From positions 248,001 to 312,000 of the forward strand of contig PYSS01000011.1 in the NCBI GenBank assembly GCA_003049465.1: a stretch of DNA of 64,000 bases, in the 5' to 3' direction. This document shows, in pieces, positions 10,358-19,324 of this stretch; position 1 is the stretch's first letter, and the number at the start of each line of letters is the position of its first letter. A program made the translations under genes and the position numbers. The stretch comes from Magnaporthiopsis rhizophila. Lineage: Eukaryota > Ascomycota > Sordariomycetes > Magnaporthales > Magnaporthaceae. The notes under the pieces were generated by a model. It saw only the letters and a program-made list of their open reading frames with translations. It was not told the DNA's origin and did no database searches.

Positions 10358-12082
10358 TCAGGACGCGGCCTCATACCCGCCAATACCCTTGGTGATGCCA
10401 TCAGTGTCATGCACAGGAGACACAGGTCGGCTCTCCCTCGTGAAGAAGCAGACGTGCTCGCGCTGCGCGACGTAGGCGCTGTCGGCGTAGCCCAGCAGCT
10501 GACCGATCTCGGCGCTCTGGTGTCCCTTGATCTTGGAGATCTCGAACCACGAGTAGTTGACGAGGGCGCGGCCGACCTCGGTGGCGGGGCCCTCCCAGAG
10601 CCGGCCCTCGGCGTCGGGCTTGGACAGCTTCCTGTCGACGACGACGAGGCGGACGGCCTCCTGCTGGGCGAACGAGCCCTCGACGTCGACGATGCCGACG
10701 GGCAGCAGGCCGGCCTTGTCGAGCAGCGCGCGGTAGGCGCCCTGGTCGATGTAGATGGTGCCGTGCGGCTTGAGCCCGTGCAGGATCCAGAAGGTGCGGT
10801 CCCGGATCGGGTCCGTCGACGGCAGGAAGCGCGTGTGCAGCGGGGGCGTCTCGGCGGCCTCCTCTTGGGCCGGATCCTCACCGCTGCTGCCTGTGGTGCC
10901 GTCCGTTTGGGCGGCCGACGACGACGGCTTCTCCAGATACTTGACGATGGACCGGATGTTGCCTGGGTTGGAGGCCCTGGCGATGATGGTGGTGACGCCT
11001 GCCGACGTTGCCAGCCTTGCGGCTACGATCTTGGTGTACATGCCACCTGTGCCAAGCGAGCTGCCGGCGGAAGAGACTACAATAATGTTGTTAGCCGCGC
11101 ATGAAGAGGCTAGACCATGCAAGGGGGTTGACAGAAAAGGGAAAAAAAAACACACCGTCCGCTTCAAGGGCGCTGATATCCTCGACCACATGGATCGGCT
11201 TTGCCGTGTCCTTGAACGTCCTAGGGTTCTTGTCGTAGAGACAATCGACATCGGTCATGAGGAAGAGCAAGTCGGCGTGGACCATGGCGGCGGTGATAGC
11301 GGACAGCGTGTCGTTGTCGCCAAACTTGATCTCGGACACGGCGAGGGTGTCGTTCTCGTTGACGATTGGGATCACGCCCATGTCGAGAAGCTCCATGACG
11401 GTGTTTTGCGCGTTGAGGTATCTTGTCCTCTAAATAGAGAAGCGGCTTAGCACGGGCTTGCCATAAGCCCCTGAGAGGGAGACCCTGACAGACAGAAGTA
11501 GCATTTCATCGCACAAAGCTCAAGGCCTTTGAACATACGTCGGCAATGTCATTTCTGGTGAGCAGGATCTGGGCGATGGGCTGCCTCAGCTGGGTGAAGA
11601 GGCTGTCCCATAGGCTCATGAGACGGCATTGGCCAATGGCGGCCAGAGCCTAAACATCGAGGGGCTTTGGTGTAAGCAGGATGGTTTCTCACACATTCCT
11701 GGTACGCTGTGATCCGGATTGTGAAAGGAAGAAGGGTTAACAAACCTGAAGCTTGGCCAGATGCTTCTTTGGGCGCTCCGCTATGTCCATGCGGCGCAGA
11801 CCGACGCCGATGGCGCCCGACGAAACGATAACGACTTTGTAGCCATCTTCCCTCAGCTGAACAGCCGTCTCGACGATTAGGGTCAAGATTGACAGCAGAG
11901 GCTTCCGTGTTTGTTCGTCCACGATAGAGCTGGTGCCTGCACGGGAAGGGGTAAGTTTTCATGTACATCGAAAGTGAAAAAGGGGTCTAGCAACTGATCT
12001 CAGGGGCTCGATCGGTGTGGAAGGCCGAAGACGTACCCAACTTGAGCACCACTGTGCCATGGTGGGCTCGATGAACCCTCAT
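10358..12082 (-). CDS. PRO1: Glutamate 5-kinase (first enzyme of proline synthesis)
   Basis: Minus-strand exons are 12082-12037, 11936-11746, 11649-11539, 11429-11156 and 11076-10358 (446 aa; yeast Pro1 has 428). The enzyme phosphorylates glutamate to gamma-glutamyl phosphate with ATP. Visible features are the amino-acid-kinase start [13 protein letters not shown], the [12 protein letters not shown] loop, GQCRLMS, and the substrate region [21 protein letters not shown] followed by [16 protein letters not shown] and [16 protein letters not shown] domain forms the C-terminal part, after [17 protein letters not shown]. The start at [16 protein letters not shown] is the only ATG that fits the first donor. 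The other pathway genes are not nearby. Confidence 0.95.
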
Positions 12083-12889
12083 CGCTGCTGATGTATGATA
12101 CGTAAATCTTCTTGTTTCAGTTTCGGTACAAAAGATCGCTACGTTGAGTGAAAGAGAGCAGCCTAGAAGTCGAGGTCATTCCACCGATGATGGCACAGCC
12201 CAGGCTGGCAACAACACGCCATGCTTGAGAAGCTGGGAAAGCCGAATAACTGGGGGGTTTGTTCTTACAGGGTCGTTCCGTGCCTTCAGGGTCCATTTTT
12301 ATCCAGTTATATTTTTCTCTCCCCCTGCTGCAGCCTGTCACCGCAAGGGCCGGCAGGGCGCCGTCTGGTGTTGTGTCTTTTGTAAAGCGGGATGGAGTGG
12401 CCACTCGACTCGGAGCGGGTGTTCCCCGCCAATTACGCAAGCTTCGAGACGTGGAACAGAGGTCGCAGCCGCCGGACTCGGAGCAGAAATTAGGTTCACC
12501 GCCCGCGGGAAGCCATTTGACAATCGGGAGAATACGATGAAATAAACAATTCTCACGGAAAACAAATGACGACATACCATTCGGAGCAGGCAGGAAGTAA
12601 AGAAACAAGCGAGGTGGAAAGGGGATTAGTTACCATTTGGAGCTCTCGATTTCAGCTTTATCTATCCGATTTTCTTCTCGTTTTATCTAAACCCTGTTCT
12701 AATCCGTTGCCAACCTATTTTTCTGCACATCTGAAGAGGCTTGGTTTACCCAACACCTGACGCCCATTTCCTGCGCCCGGCCACCCGCCTCGTCGGAGTC
12801 GGCCTCCGACAGCCTCGCGTCGCCTGACCTCGAATCCCCCCATAGCCCCGGGCAGACTGCTCGACAGGTCGCGACACACCCTAGATACC
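12083..12889. other. Intergenic, divergent promoter region (PRO1 / ATP23)
   Basis: This is 807 bp between divergent genes. ORFs of up to 163 codons on either strand overlap one another and show no domain or codon bias, so I call no gene. No RNA gene or repeat is seen. Confidence 0.5.
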
Positions 12890-13736
12890 ATGTCGTCATC
12901 AACCACAACCCCGCCGTCACAGCCTCCTCCACAACCAACCGCCGCCGCGGGCATACGCCAGAACGACCCGGCGCGGACGGGCTTCGACCCCAAGACGCAG
13001 TGGTGGGTCAACTACTTCAACATCCTGTGCGGCCGCGTGACGCCCGAGGGCCAGTTCCACTACCGCGAGTGGCGCGAGCGCGAGAACGAGGCGCGTGACT
13101 GCCGGCGCTGCGAGGAGTACCGCGACTGGCTCTTCGCCTACAGCCCCGTGGTGCGCTTCATGCGCGAGCGCGTCGCCTCGCTCAACGGGCACCTCGACGC
13201 CTCCAACGTCGTCTGCCGCCGCTGCCCGTCCCACCTGACCGAGGACGGCCGGGTCGTGCGCAGCGGCGGCGGCTTCAGCCCGGACCACGGCATCCGCATC
13301 TGCGCCAACAACCTCCGCGACCGCAAGCACCTTGAAGACTCGCTCGCCCACGAAATGGTACACGCCTGGGACCACCTACGCTGGAAGGTCGACTTTGGCG
13401 GCCGCAGGGACCTGAAGCATGCCGCCTGCACAGAGGTATTGTTTGGTTTTGCATTGTCTGGTCTGGTCAACCCACTCACTGACTTTTTACCCCGCGGCAA
13501 CCTCACAGATCCGAGCATCCATGCTCAGCGGCGAGTGCAGGTGGACGCGAGAGACGTTTACGAGGGGTCATTGGACCCTAACACAACAGTTCCAAAACTG
13601 CGTCCGGTCGCGGGCCATACAATCCGTCATGGCGCGGCCGACCTGCAAAGACGAGGAACACGCCAGCAAAGTCGTCAACCAGGTCTGGGACTCTTGTTTC
13701 GCAGACACGAGGCCGTTTGACGAGGTATATCGGTAA
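12890..13736 (+). CDS. ATP23: Mitochondrial inner membrane protease ATP23
   Basis: Exons are 12890-13435 and 13509-13736 (257 aa). The zinc-metallopeptidase motif HEMVHAWD (HExxH) lies near residue 160, followed by [17 protein letters not shown], the conserved downstream helix. Cysteine pairs ([29 protein letters not shown]) match the twin-cysteine pattern of this family, which is imported into the intermembrane space through Mia40. In yeast Atp23 processes the Atp6 precursor, assists F0 assembly and degrades Ups1. The N-terminus is Pro/Ser/Thr-rich without a strong presequence, consistent with the intermembrane-space route. The gene converges on Aurora. Confidence 0.95.
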
Positions 13737-14053
13737 AACGACGAGGACCCAAGTCATGTCATGTCCGCATTGTAATCTTTGTGTAATATTATACCATGAA
13801 ATCGCGGTATGCTCGCCATTCATTGAGCCATGTAGTGCGTCAACAACCTTTGGTCCCAGCTTGAAAGAAAACTCCAAAACCCACCCCGCGCAAAAAGATG
13901 CACATGTGATAAGATCGTCAACAACACACCGTGAGATACCCAGAACGCCAGCTTCCCTTGACGATAACAAGACAAGGTGAGGGTTGAGGATTAAGGAAGG
14001 AACAAAGTCAAAGGAAAGGAAAGGGAGACAAAATTCGTTGCGTCATTACTTCA
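13737..14053. other. Convergent 3' region (ATP23 / Aurora)
   Basis: These 317 bp hold only the 3' flanks of two converging genes; nothing further is recognised. Confidence 0.5.
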
Positions 14054-14179
14054 TTATTCGCGCGACGGGCCTTTTTCGCGGTTCGAGGCCCTCTCCCCTT
14101 TGACGCAGTGCTTGATGATCCAAGGGTGCTCCTGTATGGCGTCGAGTCCAAGCCGCTTTTCAGGGTCAAGAACAAGGAG

Positions 14180-14226
<47 letters not shown>

Positions 14227-15433
14227 TTTGGTTAGAAATCTGCGTCGAGTATAAGGCGGAAAAGAAAAACATGGCAAGACACACCTTCTTGATCAAATCA
14301 CGAGCCTCGGGGCTCACAAACGACGGAATGGTCATGTCGCACTTTGCTATCCTCCTGTGCGTCATGGTCGGGGTGTCTTCAAAGGGAGCCTCGCCGACGA
14401 GGAACTCGTACGTGAGGACCCCCAAGCTCCAGAGGTCGACCTTCTCGTCGTAGCTCTTGTCCTTGGCGCCCGAGTTGATCATCTCGGGCGGCAGGTAGTC
14501 GAGCGTGCCGCAGAGGGTGGCGCGGCGGCGGTTGGGCGCGTGGACGCTCCAGCCAAAGTCGGAGATCTTGAGCTCGCCGTGGATGCCGACCAGGATGTTC
14601 TCGGGCTTGATGTCGCGGTGGATCACGTTCTTGCGGTGCAGGTACCGCAGCGCGCTGGCCATCTGCGCGATGTACTGGGCCGCCTTCCACTCGGGGAACC
14701 GGTTCTCGCGCCGGAGGTGCTTGTACAGCTCGCCCTTGGCCGCGAACTCGAGGATGAGGAAGATGCGCTTGCTGTCGTGGAAGTGCCCGTACAGCTTGAG
14801 GATGTTTGGGTGCCGCAGGTTCGTCTGGATCTCGATCTCGCGCCGCACCTGCTTCTCGACCCCGCCGTGCGAGAGCTCCGACTTGTACAGCACCTTGAGC
14901 GCGCAGATGAAGCCGCTACTCCGCTCCCGCGCCAGGTACACCCGCCCGAACTTGCCCTTGCCCAGCGGCCGCCCGATCTCGAACATCCCCAGGTGGAACT
15001 GCTTCGGCACCGACTCCTGCTGTTTCTCCGCCGCCGCGGAGCCCGACGCGAGCTCATCAGAGCTGCGTGATGATGATGCCCGTTCGGCCGCCGCCGCTGC
15101 TGCAGCACCCTTCCTTTGTGCCGCCTGTGACGGCAGCGTTACCGACGTGACCGTGTTTGTGCTCTGCGTTTGTAGGGCGACCTTGAAGATGTTTGGTCTG
15201 GTGCCGTTGGCGCTGCTGCCGTGCCCGGTGACTTGGGATGATGTCGCCATGACCTGTGCAGCCGAGGGCTATGGTGTCAGCTTCGCGGAGCAGTCCCTTC
15301 GCCGTCTCGCCTCCCTTGTCTACTAACTGCGACTGACCTTGGATTTCTGGTAGGTCCGGCCTCCATTGTCGAGGTCGTTCTCGTCGTTGACCGACATCCG
15401 CTCAAAGCGGGACTCTAGCGCCCGTGTTGCCAT
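14054..15433 (-). CDS. Aurora-type serine/threonine kinase (Ipl1/Ark1 homologue)
   Basis: Minus-strand exons are 15433-15338, 15253-14285 and 14179-14054 (396 aa). Exon 1 gives [19 protein letters not shown] and joins in phase to VMATSSQ. The kinase domain spans about residues 123-380: glycine loop GKGKFGRV, lysine in [37 protein letters not shown] with the activation-loop threonine, and PPEMI. Exon 3 supplies [20 protein letters not shown]. The unusual [21 protein letters not shown] loop is typical of Aurora, the catalytic subunit of the chromosomal passenger complex in mitosis. Intron 2 carries a 41-nt oligo-T tract (sense) directly before its AG. The domain call is firm; the mitotic role comes from the family. 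Confidence 0.95.
14182..14222 (-). repeat. Homopolymer A(41) tract in Aurora intron 2
   Basis: A pure run of 41 A on the + strand, followed by 7 T, reads as oligo-T on the sense strand and ends at the 3' splice AG (14181-14180). It forms the entire polypyrimidine tract of the intron. Confidence 0.97.
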
Positions 15434-16827
15434 GGTGGGCTATCGTGAAGATGCGGTGTGTGGTGGTGGTGTCGACGAGGAAATCAAAGCAACCTGCAAA
15501 AGGGCAAGAAACAAAATCGGAGGCTGGCGTTGGTGATGGTGCTGGTAGCAAGCCTGGATTTCCCAGCCCGACGATTTGTATGCAACCACAATGTCGGTCA
15601 ATGGCGTTGGTATGCATTATTTATTCCATGCATCTGTCCCCTGTCGTTCCCGTTTGTTTGTGTGCGGTGCAGCCGCCGAGGTCCGGGGTTGTCACAGTAA
15701 CCGCGCCAAGCCATTTTCGCCACTGGACGCTCAGACTCTCCGCCCCGCCTTTCAGCCCCAGCTGCTCTGAACGATAAACCAGCAACTCCAACATGAAGAA
15801 CAAGCGGGTAGATACAATAAGCACGATATTATATATCCCCATACTCCGTCCGCATAGCTTTTACCCTCATATATTTTCAGTTGATGCCTGTGTCTCTAAC
15901 AGGGCTGCCCTTCGGCACGGCATGGGGCCGAACCCCTGTTTTCCCTGATGCCCCGCGCTCTTGGCTGCCGCGTGGCAGTGCTAGTCACTTTGACTTCACA
16001 AGACCATGTCCGGCCAGCACACCTCACTTCATACAACACAGGGATGCGGCGCGATTTCAATGGCTCATGGCACTATCCTGCTCTCTCCACGGACGCCTCG
16101 GCCCAACCCTAGTCGTGGTAGAACTCTGAAAGCCTCGGATCCCGGGGGATGGGTATGAACACCAGGTTCGCCCAGCACTTGATGCTACGTGATTCCGCAG
16201 CCTCCCGCACAAGTTCCGTCTTATCGCCACCCCCCTCTGATCGTGTCGCCTCGCAGCTGGGGAAGAGCTTATGGAATCGCGATGGTCTAGGAGGTAGGAA
16301 GGGACGGCGGCCCCGTCTGGGCGCCGCTTCCGGAGAAGTCTCGAGTAAAAGTTGCAGCATCCTCCTTTTCAGTCCGGGGGCACATCGTAGCAGCCAAGGC
16401 GGCCGGGGCGCGCGTTTCGTTGTCTGTATTCCCCCGGACAAATCCGCAGGTGAATCGACGTCTCTCGCCAGTCTCCGGTTTGTTGCTTAGGTGGTGTATA
16501 AAGAACTCTTGGATTTGTTCCTCGTTCAATGCTAGTTTGTCGCCTCCATTTTCGACGAAGAGTCTCTCGTAGGTGGGTGCAGTCGCCTTGCTGCCTCGAG
16601 GCTTGAACTATTGCCTCGTTTGTTGTCGGCGTTGCCTACCAGGGTTACATAGGAGGATGTCCAGCTCTCTAGCGTCGAAAAATATTGTCCTATATTGGTG
16701 TTTTGGCGGCCAAAGGGGCCAAATAAAAATATGCACTCGGACAACGCTGGCAATGGGGATCCATTTAGTAATCGGATAATTTCCATTCTCGTCCCATTTA
16801 GAAATCTGGGCTATGTCACTAAAAATA

Positions 16828-16870
16828 GTAAAGCCAGTGGATAGTGTAAAGCCAGTGTAAAAAGCCAGTG
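16828..16870 (+). repeat. Three short direct repeats (AAAGCCAGTG)
   Basis: GTAAAGCCAGTG occurs at 16828-16839 and 16846-16857 (18-bp period), and AAAGCCAGTG again at 16861-16870. This is a small degenerate tandem repeat of unknown role. Confidence 0.75.
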
Positions 16871-17025
16871 TAATTCCAGGAAACAATGTTGCCTTCTGGT
16901 CCCGCGTCCGTATCCCTTAGTACCTACCTAATTCATGGCCCTTTAAACAGCCCGCGCCCGACAAACTCAGTACCGCTCAGAGGGAAATTTTGGATGGAAG
17001 GATCCAGGAAATCTGCGAGCTCATC

Positions 17026-17262
17026 TGGCCGGAAATCGACCGCCGGGAAGACGCCGGGACGCATGGGTTCGATCGCGGGAGGCGGCTTGAATTTCTTTCA
17101 GTCCACGCCAGCGAATTTCCATTGTATCGATGAGCCAGAAGACGCAGCTTTCGGTCATGCGAATGTTTTTGAAGAAGGGGTCCAGGATGTCGTCCTGGAG
17201 CTGGCCGCTGATTCCGCAAGTCGTCGTGCAATCTCGCCAGGACTGGTCGTCCTTCCTAGATA
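17026..17262 (-). pseudogene. Possible orphan coding fragment, unrecognised
   Basis: The minus strand is open from about 17262 to a TGA near 17026 and has protein-like composition, including DDILDPFFKNIRMTESCVF and WLIDTMEIRWRGLKEIQ. No start codon or splice partner was found. It lies between short repeats and an AT-rich block, so a decayed gene fragment is possible. It could equally be chance, and I recognise no family. Confidence 0.2.
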
Positions 17263-17280
17263 CCTAGGTAGGTGTTTTGT

Positions 17281-17400
17281 TTAACCTTTATTTTTATTTT
17301 TATTTTCCTTTCCTCTCTTATATCTTATCTTGCTTCCTGTATCTTGTCTTATTTCCTATATTTTGTTCTATTTCCTGCATTTTATTTTCATCTTTTAAAT
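17281..17400 (+). repeat. T-rich low-complexity block
   Basis: About 120 bp are built from loose variants of TTATTTT followed by TATTTCCTGTATCTTGTCT-like units. It stands out as an AT-rich island in a GC-rich window. Confidence 0.75.
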
Positions 17401-17811
17401 TTATACCCTTTACCAATATGCTTATATAAGTATACGGAGTGCAGTTTCTATTTAGGGTATATTTAGCTGACGTATCGAGATCCAAGTCAGGGACCTCCAT
17501 AGCGGTAGGCGCGCTGAAAGCTGTCTGGCATCCAGCACAACCCCGCCAAAGCAAGCCCCTCAATCAACACGAGATGGGAAAGACAGCGACCACCATGAAT
17601 TGATCGGATGAACAAATGCGTGAGCTAAAGGGCAGGGTACATACAGCCTTTACTGATTCGGTTCGATTGCTTTCCTGCCGAGCTCAAGAGCAAGTCAGGA
17701 CCTAAAGTGACGGCTACCCGAAAACGCCGCCTTTGGGGACCCTCACATAAAACTCATACTCGACTTATCCCATCTCCCAGCGGTGGTAAGAGTTGAGCAC
17801 ACAACAACACC

Positions 17812-18753
17812 ATGGCGCTCCACGTAACCTCGCTGCGCGAGCCGTTCCCGACGCCGTCGCTACTGGACCAGGCGACCAAGGTCCACCGGCAGGGCAGCTT
17901 CGAGGTGTCGTCGCGTAAGCTGCCCATCTCCAAGAGCGGGCCCATCGACGACATGTCGGCGCGCCTGGGGATCCCCGTCCCCGAGATGATCTTTGGCGAC
18001 AACCTGGTGTCGGTCCGCCACCCCCAGTCGGGCTGGTGCATCGCCTTCACGGCCGAGGCGGCCCTGGACCGGGTCGAGAAGACGGACAGGGGAATGCTGC
18101 GCGTGGCCTATGCCGGCGAGTGGTCGTTGTCGCGCGAGCGAGCCAGCGCGGGCATCCAGGAAGTCGTCAAGCCGTTCGACTGGAGCTACAGCTCCGACTA
18201 CCGCGGCACCGAGACGCCCGGACGCGGTGATCAGCAGCAACAGGAAAAGCGGCTCGCCCACGGCAGCGGTCCCGAAACGCAAAAGCCCATCCCGCTCGAG
18301 CTGCTCAAGCGCCGCGACCCCATCCTCTTCTTCGACGAGGTCGTGCTGTACGAGTCGGAGCTGGACGACAACGGCATCTCGCTCTACAGCGTCAAGGTGC
18401 GCGTCATGGAGCAGCGCATGCTGCTGCTCGCCCGCCTCTACATGCGCCTCGACAACGTCGTCGTCCGCGTCCGCGACACGCGCCTCTACGTCGACTTTGG
18501 CTCCGGCGACGTCATCCGCGAGTACACGGCCAAGGAGGACAAGTTTGAGAACGTCAAGAGGGTAGGTTTTTTTTCCTCCTTCTTAAACTGTAGCACACGC
18601 AAGTCCAACACTAACACCTCACCACAACGACAGGGCCTCATGATGAAGGGCTTGCTCCCCGACGCCATCACCACGGCGCTCAGGGACTCCAACCAGGTCG
18701 CAGAGCTGCTCCCTGTAGTCGAGCATGATCTCGAAAATATCAATCTAGCCTAA
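17812..18753 (+). CDS. TIP41: TIP41-like protein (TOR / PP2A regulator)
   Basis: Exons are 17812-18561 and 18634-18753 (289 aa). The family core is clear: PIPLELLKRRDPILFFDEVVLYESELDDNGIS as a typical block, then VRVMEQRMLLLARLYMRLDNV and TRLYVDFG. An N-terminal GWCIAFTAEAALD region precedes it. In yeast Tip41 binds Tap42 and tunes PP2A-type phosphatases downstream of TORC1. The 72-bp intron has good GTAGGT and CAG borders but is a multiple of three without a stop, so an unspliced product of 313 aa is also possible. Splicing is preferred because the intron translation breaks the family alignment. Confidence 0.93.
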   Translation: MALHVTSLREPFPTPSLLDQATKVHRQGSFEVSSRKLPISKSGPIDDMSARLGIPVPEMIFGDNLVSVRHPQSGWCIAFTAEAALDRVEKTDRGMLRVAYAGEWSLSRERASAGIQEVVKPFDWSYSSDYRGTETPGRGDQQQQEKRLAHGSGPETQKPIPLELLKRRDPILFFDEVVLYESELDDNGISLYSVKVRVMEQRMLLLARLYMRLDNVVVRVRDTRLYVDFGSGDVIREYTAKEDKFENVKRVGFFSSFLNCSTRKSNTNTSPQRQGLMMKGLLPDAITTALRDSNQVAELLPVVEHDLENINLA

Positions 18754-19324
18754 AATGCCGGAAATGACTTGACATGCAACGTGACACATATAGTGTTTTT
18801 TTTTTCTCCCTCTCTCGCGAACCGGTGGCGTTGGCTGGGTTGGGAAATGGCGCCCGGGCGTTTGGTTGTGGTTTTTGAGCTTATATCGCAGTTAGGGACT
18901 CGAGCAAACAGATATCACGTCTTGACGCCGTGGTCATTGCCTCTGTGATTATTCATCCTATGGTGTACTCGATACTGGGAAAAGAAGAAAGAAACGTGAA
19001 AATAAAGAAAAAGGGCTCAAGGGTTACGACGGAAACTTCTAGGAGCTTACAACGATACCACCCGGTGAACCAAAAAATACACAACTCCAGGCTGTCCCAT
19101 GTAACCCGTGGGCTTATCCGAGCATAACAAAAATCTTCACCGCAGAGAACCAGTGCAACGGGTTTGTGTATACAAGCAGACAAAAGCACAAAAGTATCCA
19201 GGGCGAGGTTCCCCGCAAAGCAACAGAACTTGGAGAATCAAGTCGAGATAAGTCCAAATGTTTCGGGGTTCTCGGGGTCCTCGTGGAACCTGAAACCATC
19301 AGCCAGGTTGAAGACAAGGGCCTC
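18754..19324. other. Convergent 3' region (TIP41 / unknown gene)
   Basis: These 571 bp are mostly 3' flanks of two converging genes. A short T-run lies near 18795. No gene is supported. Confidence 0.5.

Larger units (their letters stand above)
15434..17811. other. 2.4 kb intergenic region with no intact gene (Aurora / TIP41 promoters)
   Basis: No reading frame here has a recognisable domain. The region holds three copies of AAAGCCAGTG near 16828-16870, an orphan coding-like stretch on the minus strand at about 17026-17262, and a T-rich low-complexity block at 17281-17400. The AT-rich right half contrasts with the GC-rich surroundings and may be an old insertion, but no transposon ends or target duplications are visible. 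Confidence 0.5.

Noticed and set aside
10280..11104. 274-codon + strand ORF
   Set aside because: Antisense to the last PRO1 exon, where G/C-ending codons on the minus strand keep the complementary frame open.
15434..17811. A transposon remnant in the Aurora-TIP41 gap
   Set aside because: AT-rich and repetitive patches are present, but no terminal repeats, target duplications or transposase-like translation could be found.
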